DNA from: Hofstenia miamia
Lineage: Eukaryota; Xenacoelomorpha; Acoela; Hofsteniidae
DNA length: 64,000 nucleotides
Assembly: GCA_900660155.1 (NCBI GenBank)
Contig: CABFPE010000146.1
Coordinates: 1,215,277-1,279,276, forward strand
Direction of reading: 5' to 3'
The translations under genes were made by a program, and so were the position numbers. The notes beneath the pieces are model-generated. The model was not told the origin of the DNA, did not search any database, and saw nothing but the letters and a program-made list of their open reading frames with translations. Below are positions 1 to 12,500 of the stretch, piece by piece (within the stretch, counting starts at the first letter, position 1; the number at the start of each line of letters is the position of its first letter).

Positions 1-537
1 TACTTAGAGCGTAGAATATCATTGAGGAATAACTTTTTATGTCAACACACAGTACTTTGCATGAGGTTTTCATTACACACTTATATTTATTTAAAACTGA
101 TTTTATACTTAGAGCGTAGAATATCATTGAGGAATAACTTTTTATGTCAACACACAGTACTTTGCATGAGGTTTTCATTACACACTTATATTTATTTAAA
201 ACTGATTTTATACTTAGAGCGTAGAATATCATTGAGGAATAACTTTTTATGTCAACACTATTCTTAAAGAGTTTAATTCCTTGCTTTCTTGGGAATTTTA
301 GTTTCTATCTGCTTATAAAATCAAATCTATTCTCCGCTTACACAAAAAGAGTTCGAGCCAATCTCCACACAGTACTTTGCATGAGGTTTTCATTACACAC
401 TTATATTTATTTAAAACTGATTTTATACTTAGAGCGTAGAATATCATTGAGGAATAACTTTTTATGTCAACACTATTCTTAAAGAGTTTAATTCCTTGCT
501 TTCTTGGGAATTTTAGTTTCTATCTGCTTATAAAATT
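1..537 (+). repeat. 105-bp tandem array carrying copies of a dynein exon end
   Basis: Units starting TACTTAGAGC lie at 1, 106, 211 and 426. The first two steps are exactly 105 bp and effectively identical. The third step is 215 bp because that unit also contains the complete 84-bp dynein exon (302-385) and its upstream acceptor. Each short unit carries the last ~19 bases of this exon plus its splice donor (exon ends at 65, 170 and 385, each followed by GTTTTC). The last unit repeats the intron, the acceptor and about the first 20 exon bases, then stops near 537. The array therefore straddles an exon-intron junction of DNAH1. The near-perfect identity means recent duplication or an assembly error. 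Confidence 0.9.
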
Positions 538-3500
538 TAAGGCGACAATGTATTTTTTCATTTATCTAATCCCATCAAACTTATAGTGCGCTTTTTTCTT
601 TAATTAAAAATGATTAGCATCCTTCTTGGGGATCTTCTTGTATAGAACTGTATCTAACAAACAATGTGTTGTCTCATGCATTGTTGTATCAAATTATATC
701 TTCCTGGACAAATTTTCATCTTAAATAACAATCATACCCAGTGGTATATCCAATAGGAGACATGGTAGAGCGCCCTTTCCTTAAAGCGTCTATTTGAATT
801 TTTTGGTATAAAATGTAAAAATTATATTTTATTAAAAACTAAAAATAAATTAAGATCATGCGATAAATTTGTGTTGTTCATTTTTGAAATATATTTTTAA
901 TCTTTTGAGGACTGCGCAAATTGACTGCTCTTCAGCTTCTTCTTCGTATGCTTCTGGAATCCAATGCAATTTACATCTGCAGATCCCATTGTAGGTGATC
1001 TCAATTTAGTTGTGCGCCGTATTACAACTCATTTGCATATATGTCTTTTTATATTATTATGATTTCACCAAAAATTCTTTAACTTTTAGTCCATTGGGAG
1101 AAATTTTCCGATCGCGTCTGCGTCAATTCCCTGCTTTAGTCAACTGTTGTACAATTGACTGGTTCTCCGCATGGCCTGAGCAGGCCCTGGAGTCCGTTGC
1201 TGAACAATTTCTTTCCGATCTTGCCGTATTGGATGCAGGTCAAGAAACCATTGACGGAATGGTAAGGAAACATTTTAATTTTGTATTAATGAGACTCCGC
1301 GATGTACTTAACATTCGTCTACATTGTAATCGATCAGTAACGGGCTAAAGTTTTAGTTTTATAAACTGGTAGGTTGAATCATATGCCATCCATAATTTTT
1401 AAAATTTATTAGTGATAGTTTCACCGCATATGCCGACCGCACTAGATTTCTTTTAATTTCTTACTTTTATATTAATTAAAGTATTTTAGAAAAAAGTATG
1501 TGTTGGCATTCATATGTCAGTTTTTGCAAAAGCAAAGCAATACCTGACAGAGCTGTCGCGTCATTACTATGTAACACCCACCGCATATCTTGAGCTGCTC
1601 TCTATTTTTGGAAAGTTAGCTGATTTGAAGAAAACCGAGATTAAGACAGCCAGGGATCGCACGAAAACTGGTCTAGCTAAGGTTTGCTTTTTTATGAACG
1701 CGTTTGGTTACAGTTAATTGAGATTGCATGTTTGTTATGTAAATGAATTTTCAGTAATAATAAAATATTTACTATAGAAGGAGACTGTGTATCAGATTTG
1801 TTTGTACATGCACAAAATCGAGTGATCGAAATACATTTTTATGAATTATGATAAAGTATGGGATTTTTGTATATTTAGTTGTTGTCAACTGCGGAAGATG
1901 TCGCAAAGATGCAAGAGGAATTAGAAACGCTGCAACCCATGTTGGAAGAAGCCAGTATTGAAACCAGCACTACTATGGAGAAGATTGCAAAAGACTCCGT
2001 AGTTGCTGAAGAAACTAAAAAGGTTCAAATTTGCAATTTAAAGGATTTCTATATATTCGTAAATTACTTTGAGAACGGTTTATATTTTCTTTAATTTCTA
2101 TTCTGTTTCGGTTTAGATTGTCGAAAAGGAAGAATCAGAAGCCTCGATAAAGGCGGAAAAAGCCCAAGCAATTGCAGACGATGCGCAGCGGGATTTGGAT
2201 GAAGCTTTACCTGCTCTGGATGCAGCACTTACGAGTTTGCGGTCTTTAAATAGAAATGATGTTATTGAAGTTAGAGCTATGCAGCGCCCTCCTGCGGGTG
2301 TGAAAATGGTTATTGAAGCTGTGTGTATTATGAAAAATGTAAAACCAAAACGTATCGCTGGTGACAAGGTAACTTAAAAAAACCAATTTCCGGGAGTTTG
2401 AATTGTGCTTTTAGCCGGGACAAAAAATTGATGATTATTGGGAAGTTGGTAAAGCTCTTCTACAAGATCCATCGAAATTTCTTGAGAGTTTGTTCAGCTA
2501 TGATCGGGATAATATTCCAGATGATGCCATCAAAAAGATTCAACCATATATTGATAATGAAGATTTTCTACCATCTGCAATTTCAAAAGTATTTTTTAAT
2601 TACCACAAATCGTGTCTTGAACTTTTACTTTTCTGCATTTCTTCAAACTCATGTTGTTTAGGTTTCAAAAGCTTGTACGTCTATTTGTCAATGGGTACGT
2701 GCAATGCATAAATATCATTTTGTTGCAAAAGCGGTTGCTCCTAAAAGAGCTGCCCTTGCAGAAGCGCAGGCTGAACTAGAAGAATCTCAACAGATTCTAG
2801 ATGCGGCTAAAGCACGACTCCATGAAGTTGAGGAAGGTATTGCCACGTTGAAAGCTCGTTTGGATGAATGCAATGCAAAAATGGCGGAGTTGGAGGCTAA
2901 GAAAAACGAATGCTCAGCTCGTTTGACTCGAGCAGGCAAACTAATTGGAGGGCTGGCTGATGAAAAGGAACGCTGGCAAGAATCTGTCGCTGTAAGTAGC
3001 AATGTTTTGTATTTCTTCATTTATTAAACAGTTGTTTCTAATGAAAGATTTATCAACACGTTTTGTTTTAACAAATTGTTTACTAGAAGCATCTTCTTGA
3101 TTCAAGATCCGAATTCTCTTTCAAATTTTTTGGATTTGAATACGCCAAACATCGACAGTAATAAAAATAGATTGATAATGAGTGAACGTCTTCTTGATAA
3201 ATCGCCAAGGCATCTTCTTTAAAAGAAAGGCTTGTCAACTGGACATTTACCAAATCTTTTCTTCATTATACAAATATCAATTCTTTTCTGGAAATACTTT
3301 ATTGATTTGCTCGTAATTGCTGTTAACTATTCGACTTGACACAGGAAACCGGGTCTAACATCAATTTCATGAATTTTGAAAAAGTACAAAAGTTTTATGT
3401 TTTTACATTTTTATTTAGTCTCTGGAAGAACGGCTTTCAAGTTTCGTCGGAAACGTTCTGATTTCAGCTGCGTATGTCGCGTATTTGGGAGCTTTTACTG

Positions 3501-6500
3501 GAGAATATCGAAATCAAATGGCAGATAGCTGGCTAGAACTTCTCAAATCTAATGATGTAAAAATTTTTATTCACCATACGTAATATTCTTTAAGCAAGGA
3601 TAATTATTATTATTTTTATTATTGCTGTTCTTTACATTTAGGTGCCGCATACCGATGACATTGGCTTAATCGATACCATGAGTGACCCGGTCATGATTCG
3701 CTCATGGCAAATATGTGGTCTACCGAAAGACAATCTTTCCACAGAGAATGGTGTTATCGTACAATTTTCTAATCGATGGCCACTATTTATTGATCCACAA
3801 GGCCAGGTAAATATTTCTTATTCATTAGCAAGTTTCTTTCATCTCTCACTAGGCGAACAAATGGATAAAAACTCTAGAGAAAGATTCAGGATTGGATGTT
3901 TTCAAGATGACCGACAAAGACTTTTTGCGAAGCTTAGAAAACGCGGTGAGGTTTGGAAAGCCCTGTCTAATGGAAAACGTTTTAGAAGAACTTGACCCTG
4001 CTTTGGAGCCTATTTTATTAAAACAGGTATATATATATATATAATCTTGAAATTAGTTGTACAATCACTGTTATTAATTTACTCAGACTTCTCGTATTAT
4101 CAATGACACATATTTAGACATTCAAAATGCAAGGATCCCTTAGTATAAAGCTTGGAGATGCAATCATTCCTTATCATCAAGACTTCAAATTCTACATTAC
4201 TACCAAACTGCCTAATCCTCATTACACTCCTGAAATATCAACAAAAGTTACTCTCTTGAACTTTACTATTTCACCAAGGTGATTTTAAATACATATTTAA
4301 CTCTCCAGGAAAATTCTATTATAGAGTGCTTCTGCCTAATCCTCATTACACTCCTGAAATATCAACAAAAGTTACTCTCTTGAACTTTACTATTTCACCA
4401 AGGTGATTTTAAATACATATTTAACTCTCCAGGAAAATTCTATTATAGAGTGCTGTACGTTCTCCTTGTGACTTTACCCTTATTTTATAATTTAGTGGTC
4501 TTGAAGATCAATTACTGGCTCGCGTGGTAGCAGAAGAAAGACCTGACTTGGAAGATGCTAAGAATCAGTTGATAGTCAGCAATGCAAAAATGAAAGCGGA
4601 ATTGAAAGAAATTGAAGACAAAATCCTAGAAAGATTGTCGGCCTCTGAAGGCAGCCCAGTAGACGATATTGAACTTATCAAAACTTTAGAAGCTTCTAAG
4701 GCCAAATCAGAAGATATCAAGGTAAGCATAGAGCTTTTGGATTTCACTCAAACATTTGTTTCCGATACCATCAAACTAACTAAATACAAAATGTGTGGAA
4801 CGATATTTAATTTTAATAATGTTTATATGCATCAAATTCATAAATATTTTTAATAATGCCTCGACAAAGTTTGTTTTCGTTATTGATGCTATCTATTTCT
4901 CGGCACATACTTTAACCCTCAGATGGCAATTAGGGTCCATTTGACCCCAGAGACAATTCTTAAACCTCTTGCCAATTAACTAATATACTGAATTTAGGCA
5001 AGCTCATTGAAAAATTATAATTTTTATATATAGTTTGAAGAAATGTACTAAAAATTTGAAAATTGAAAGAAGTTTTTGCAGTGTAATTAGTTAGTTGAAT
5101 TTTCTTAGTTGTTATTTGAGGGTTAAGAGACTAAATTTAGGCTCGTGTCGTTGTTGCAGAGCAAACAGAAATTGATATCGATAAGACTAGATCTCAGTAC
5201 ATCCCTGTAGCTGTTCGAACACAAGTTCTATTCTTCTGCACAGTTGATCTTGCGAATGTTGATCCCATGTATCAGTACTCGTTGGAATGGTTCATAAACC
5301 TCTTTTTGGCAGGAATTGCTAACGCAGAAAGAGCCGATACAGTTGCACAGCGTATTATCAACATCAACAATTACTTCACCTACAGTTTATACGTCAATGT
5401 CTGTAGAAGTCTTTTTGAGAAACACAAACTCATGTTTGCTTTTCTTTTAGCCATAAGGTAAATTCATAAAATTCGAAACAAGTTGAATTCAATGAATATT
5501 TTACTTTTTTAAGTTCAGTACCTTTTCAATGAAAATGTGTGATTGTATAGAATCTCAACGAGCTATAGAAAGGGCAATGCGACCTGATTCTTAGCATTTT
5601 ACCCACACATCAAGTAATATTTTGTTAATTGTAATTAATAAATTGGGCGAAAGTGATTTTTAATTAAGTTTAAAAAATAGTATAGATTTAGGTTTGCACT
5701 TTAAAATTGTATACTTTCGAGTTTGAGAAAAGCGGCAAGTGTGTATCTTGCATTGCCCATAAAGTTGTTAATTTAGAAAATATGGCATTTATAGGATGTC
5801 TTTAAATCAGAGATGGACATGGTTCCGTTAAATTTAGGCCCTAGCCCGGCCCCGCCCGGAACAAGAAACTTTAGGCCCCGCCTGAATTCGGCCTAGCACA
5901 TTTAATTTAATGCAAACTCGCCCCATTTTAGGCTCATTTTCATAAAACTTGTCAAAAAAATTAGCATTATAGAGATACTTCTAATAATGTCTAAACACTG
6001 AAATTGAAGATTCTAAATCGAAATTTAGAAAAGTATATGATGGTAGTGTAAAATCTCCAAAATGTAAATTTTATTTTTCAACTTTATAATTATAACTTAG
6101 TTAAAGTTCAATGTATTTGCGTGCACTGTTACGGAATAGTTAGTTTTTAAAATTCGGCCCCTTTTTGTGGCCCATTTCTTCGGCCCATGTCCATCTCTGC
6201 TTTAAATACTTTCAACAGATTTTTTTTGGAAAATGCATAACAAAACTATTTTTTCAGTTATTGTATTTGAAGGTGCTTTCATATCAAAATGCTTTCGAAA
6301 ATGTCGAAAATATCCTATTATATAATATTAATTATTATGAAATCTTGTTTGGGTGATTTATTCTAACCACATATTCGCATAATTTCGAAATCCGCATTTG
6401 AAATTCCACAAAAAGTAGATGTTTTAAGCTTTTTCGCTTATTGCTGTGATTGCCTTGTTTCATTCTTAGAATTTTTTAATTCAATGAAAGTTTGTTGCAG

Positions 6501-9500
6501 AAGTTGAAAACTTCGAAGCAATTAACTTTTTTATTTATTTGTTTAGAATTATGATGAACGACGGCTTGATTGATATGGCGGAGTGGTATTATTTAATTTC
6601 CGGTGGAACCAATCGTGGTGCAGAACTGGAAAACCCTGCACCCAATCCAGTTGGCTATCGGATCGGGCTTGGGGAGATTGCATCACGCTTTCTTGTATGT
6701 GATTTACTTTCGTAACGTAATATTAAACTTTTGATTAGCTGGTAAGTTCATTTATTAGGTAAATACTTCTTTGAATCATAAGTCAACTGTGTTATCTGAT
6801 CATAATTACTGTTTGCATGTATAAAATTATTCAGCATGGCATGATTTAATCATCCCAACATTATGTCTGCGATCATTGTGTAGCGCTGTCTTGCGATGTT
6901 ACAATTAAATAATTGCACAATGTTAAGACGTATGTGTATTATAGAATAGCGTTTATTCTAATGTCCATGTATTTGAAGTGGAATTACATTTATTTTGAAA
7001 TTCGATGACAATATGTTCTTGTGTTAATTTATTGACATTTCATTTCTTCTCTTTTCGGATATTTCGTTGTTCAGTAGCTGTATTCTACGTTTTTAGCCGA
7101 AATTCTCGGATTTCACTAAAGATTTTGGAAACTACGTGGACGAATTCAAAGTTATTTTCGATAGTACTGAGCCTCATCGGGAGGCTTTGCCTGGAAAATG
7201 GCAAGATGACCTCACCAACTTCCAGAAGCTCATCATTATGCGCTGCTTACGAGCTGATAAAGTTACTAACGCAATGCAAGATTTCGTCGCCGATTATCTT
7301 GGTCAGCGATTCATCGAGCCTCAAGTGAGTGATTTCCCTAATCGTCCGAGAATATGACGATCTTCATTTTTAGACTGCAGATTTGAATTTGGTATTCAAG
7401 GATTCTTCACCGACTACTCCACTCATTTTTGTCCTGTCTGTTGGAACAGACCCTGCTGCTGATTTGAATAAATTTGCAGAAGAAGCTCGCATGTCAAAGA
7501 AATTTAGTTCAATTTCACTGGGTCAGGGACAGGTATGCATGTTTTCATCTCGATAAAAATATGTAATTAAATTTATTTCAAAGAAATTACTTCAAAACAT
7601 TAATTTAATTATTTTTCGTGAAGTGTATTAAATCGAATTAATTATGGTAAATGATTTAGGAAAAACTACATTTAATGCACTTTGATTTGAATTATTTGAT
7701 TTAATTACGAAAAATGTTTTACTTTCGGTGGATTAATTTACAACCAGTTACTGAGAACTTCCTAAAAATGTAACATAGAATCTGATTGGACAGTTATTAT
7801 TTGCTCCGAAAATGCAACTATTTTTTGAACAATGCATACACAAGCTAAAACTGTAGCTAAGGCGTATATTTACGTTTTTTAAATATTTAAACAAATCTTT
7901 ATCTCATAGGTCATTGGTTGTTCACTTAATATATGTATATCTACATATGTAAACGTAAATATAAAAGTATTCATTGTGCCATTGCTAAAATGATTAGGGT
8001 CCCGTAGCAGAAGCTCTCATTCGAACAGCCATCGATCGAGGAAAGTGGGTGTTCTTCCAAAATTGTCACTTGGCGCCATCGTTCATGCCTAATCTGGAGC
8101 GGCTGATTGAACAGATCGATCCCGATAAAGTACATCGCGATTTCCGTCTTTGGCTTACTAGGTGCTTAGTAAATAACTTTAACTCTACAATTATGATTTT
8201 TCTTGAGAATCAAGTTTCAAATATCAACTGATATATTGTGTAGATTTCAATATATTATCAAATATATATCTTAAATGTGAAAAGATTTCTAAAGTGTTTT
8301 TTGGATTAAATTAGATACTCTCACTTCTGGAGCTTATGTTATTCTTTTTACATTTTTTATACTTGATGTCTATTAGTATGCCGAGTCCGAAGTTTCCAGT
8401 TGCTGTGTTGCAGAATAGTTCGAAAATGACAGTTGAGCCGCCTAAGGGAATCAAGGCAAATCTGCTGAAGTCCTACATAAGCCTTAATGAAGATATTTTG
8501 AATGCATGTGGAGAAAAGGTAATTCCTTGTTAATGTTAGTTCCTTTATATTTTCTTTTAATTGATAGCTGGCAAAGCAAAATGCTCCCAGAAACGCTGTA
8601 AAAAGAAAGGTAGTCATGATAGCATAAGTTCATGTTGTCTGTAAATCGCTTGTACATGTACAGAAATATTGTCCTTTACTAACTTGATAGCTATGTTGTT
8701 ACTGTTTGTCCAATTGTTTATTAATGGCGCCATGCTAATAGACGGATACAGTCGTTTTCGTAACATATCGTAATAGCTGTTAGTACATGCACGCCTCCAG
8801 TTAATTGTTTTATCAACTACTGTATTGCTTGCAATGACTGTTATATTCACATTCAGACACTTGTCATCATTTTTTAGACACATGACTATAAATTGCTTAT
8901 GTTTTCTCTGTGTTTGTTTCACGGTGTTGCTCTTGAAAGAAGGAAGTTCGGGGCTCTTGGATTCAATATTCCATATGAATTCACAGATGGTGATCTAAGA
9001 ATCTGCATGAGTCAATTGAAGATGTTCTTGATGGAGTACAACACTATTCCATATAAAGTAATTGATTATTTATTTAATTTCGTATTATTTTATGTCAAAA
9101 TGTATTGCGAATTTTCTTAATTTAAATATTTCATCTTCAAATTTCCAGCTAAGTGGATGTAGGCGTGTGTCACAATTTCAAAAATGGGCATTCTAAAAAA
9201 TATGATAATTGAAAATCTGTTAAAAATGGGTTCAAATATGCCTTTCTAGTAAATATGCTTGCAGTTGTAAACAAAAACAATTCATTTTTTAAAACCAGCT
9301 CGAATGGGTCTTACTTGGATTGATTATTAGAAATGACTGTAATGAGTCCAATGTGAGAAAAATTTTCGTAACTCCACATCTACTAAAATCAACTTTTTAA
9401 ATCAGTGCTGGCAGTCCTTATCTCTTTAAATTTCTTATAGACGTGTTTAGCAACCAATAACATCGTCTCTTAGGTTCTTACTTATACTGCTGGACATATC

Positions 9501-12500
9501 AACTATGGTGGCCGCGTCACTGACGATTGGGACAGAAGATGCTTGATGAATATTTTGAGTGATTTTTACAATCCTACTGTGCTTGAAGGCGAGCACAAGT
9601 TTTCACCGTCGGGCATCTTCTATCAAATTTCTCCAGATAACGATCACAATGTAAATATGTTTTCTATTAATCATTTCATAAAAATATGTCTTTTATGGTT
9701 CAACCTATATTACGAAACACTTTTTTGGAACATATTTCGAAATCAACGAAAATGCTTTTCACAAGCAAATGGCATGCTTTGGTTTGAAATAATCGAAAGT
9801 GCGATTAATGTCGGCATGTCTTATAATAATTTTCTGTATTTTCAGTAGATTATGAAATTCGCAGGAATTAAAACACACGTGGTAGTTTAGCGCGTTTCCT
9901 AAACCCTGCTTCATTTTAATTATTTTTCATCTTATGCGATATTATATTAAATCTCTGCGAGGTGATTTTTTAATTTGGTTGTGATCAATTAGGACATGTA
10001 AAACGATTTCGTTCCATTCCAGCTGTGGTACCAATTAGAATTCCAGGTACGTCCTAATCATCCCATGTTGCCACTCGGTGGTGGATTATCAGCATTAACA
10101 CGTTTATTTAATGCGCTGCCTTAATTGACGCTTTCCAAAATAGTTACAAATATTTTAATCAAACTTCTAGGTTTACTTTCATTGTAAACACTGTATTAAT
10201 GTATATGTCTGCCATAACTGCTAAATTTTCATCTTGTATGTGTATTTTTTATTATTTTTTTGCATGGAGTGCATTCTATTTTGTTTTCTTATAATTTTCT
10301 GTATATGATTATTGTATATAAAATTACTCACCTATTATATATGCTTGTCTTTGTTTTAGGCTTACTTACAGTATATAAAAAGTTTGCCAATAAACGACAC
10401 TCCTGAAATATTTGGACTTCATGATAATGCGAATATCACCTTTGCCCAGAATGAAACATACATGTTGCTGGGATCAATTGTTAAACTCCAACCAAAATCC
10501 TCTTCTAGCGGAGGTCAAAGTTCTGATGATGTAAGTTTATTCCTTCAGTTCTAGTTAATTTCATTTCTAAATCGTGTGAGTAACTTCATCAAATAATGAT
10601 TTTCACTCCAGTTTTTTTCAAAGATAATGCATTTTATACTGTTTGATTATGTATTGCTAAGTTCTTAGTTATTATTTTTAATAAAATACATATATATATA
10701 TATTTCAAAGGATGTCCTCGTCTACTAATCTTTTTGGGCACGTCGGTTCCAGGACTTCTTTTATTATATGATTTAGGTTATTGAATCAACTGCTAAGAAG
10801 ATTCTTGAAAAGGTCCCAAAGCCAATTAAATTGGAGCCTATTCATAAGAAGTATCCTGTTCTGTATGAAGAATCAATGAACACAGTTTTAGTTCAAGAAA
10901 TTATCAGGTGTTATAATTATACGCTTACTACTTTTTCAAATGTATGTACTCTCATATAATATATACACGTGTGGGACGACATCCTGATTAATTTCTTGGA
11001 ATTGCTGTGTTTTTACAGTTATAAAACTGCTTAAAGTATATTGTAGATAAATACATCACTCGATGTACAGGGTGGTCCGTTAAAATTGAAAATTCTCTAA
11101 CCAAATAGTTAATGAATGAATTTCCATGTTATTTATGGAAACATTTGCTGTAGCAAATGTGAATTGAAAACAAGTGAATAATTAAGCCATAGAACATGTA
11201 TTCATTCAGAATATCCACCATCCACTTCAATTGTGGTTTCAATTCTTCCTCCAAGTCTTTGGCAGGTGTTGATAACTGCTCTCGAACTGCAATGCGTTGG
11301 GAGTCAACGACTTGTGTGGCCGCTTGTTGGACTCTCGATCATGCCCCAATTTGAGGTCATGGAAAAAAGGTGTAGCAAGCAAGATTTGCAAAGATGCAGT
11401 GTATTTGGATCTTGAACCAGCCATCTATCATTTCTGCTGCTTATCAATCAAGAAGAATTGTCACAGAAAAATCTTAATCGTCCAGTAGCTCTGTGCTTTA
11501 AAATGGAGAGGACGAGTTTGTAGTTTTGGTGAGAAAAACTCATAGTTTGAGCACATGTGATTGGTGTCGAAGGTCTTCTCTTAGTGCTCTTAAGATCGTA
11601 TGATGGCTGATATTAAGCTGATGTGCTACAGATGGCATGGACGTCTCAAAATTTCGCATTCACGAAATCTTGATGATGACTAGAAGTTACCTTTCTTGAT
11701 CATCTTCAACAGTCACCTGATACACAGTTGATTTATTGATTTTGGTGGAAGCAACATTTCCTTTGATGTTCACCACGCACTATTTGGCTGATATTGATCA
11801 AATTGATCAATAACAAAAAGTTTTTTTAGAATAATTCTCAGTCAAATTGTGGCCCAATACAAGTGAACCACCCTGTATATATTAAATAATATCAACATTA
11901 TTTCATTCATTTGCTTAAGTAGTTATTATACGTAAAATTGATTAAAGCTATTTGGCACAATTGGGTAGATTCCCTTTGAAGTTTTTAAGTTTTAATTTTT
12001 TTTAAATCATCACATTGAGCAATATTCTGATAATTTGAAGCAAATTCACTCCCTGTTCTTTTGCTGCGGGAATTTTGTCAACAATATTTTCAAAATTTTT
12101 TGTTCCCTATTTCGAAATTTATATTTGTTGTTAAGTAAGAGGTCTCCAATAAATGCATTAACCCGGTTTTGTCAACTCAGAAAGCATCATAAAACTTATT
12201 CAAAAGGTCAAATCTTTAAGAATCACCCCATTTTCGCTATTTATATTTTAAAATGATAATGTCATCAGCTACCCAATGACCTCATTTATAGAGAAATTAT
12301 TGTTTTAGTATCACATAAAGTTTCATAAAAATGTTTAGTAGAAAAATTTATGTTATGGGGGCTGAATCAGCCCCTGTGAGTTCCACATATAAAATATCAT
12401 GTGGCAAATATGGTTAAGTTCAAATATAATTTTTTGTAATTGTTTTAAGTTACTTGTGGGCTTATTTTCTTACTGATTATATATTTTAGATATAATCGCT

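Noticed and set aside
22-482. Open frames over the 105-bp repeats ([20 protein letters not shown])
   Set aside because: They read across exon ends into intron; only the 84-bp exon at 302-385 is coding in DNAH1.
6650-6694. Frameshift in the DNAH1 exon after NPAPN
   Set aside because: The residues are divergent (the usual Trp is missing) but the frame stays open, and the exon border and next exon (PKFSDF) are in phase.
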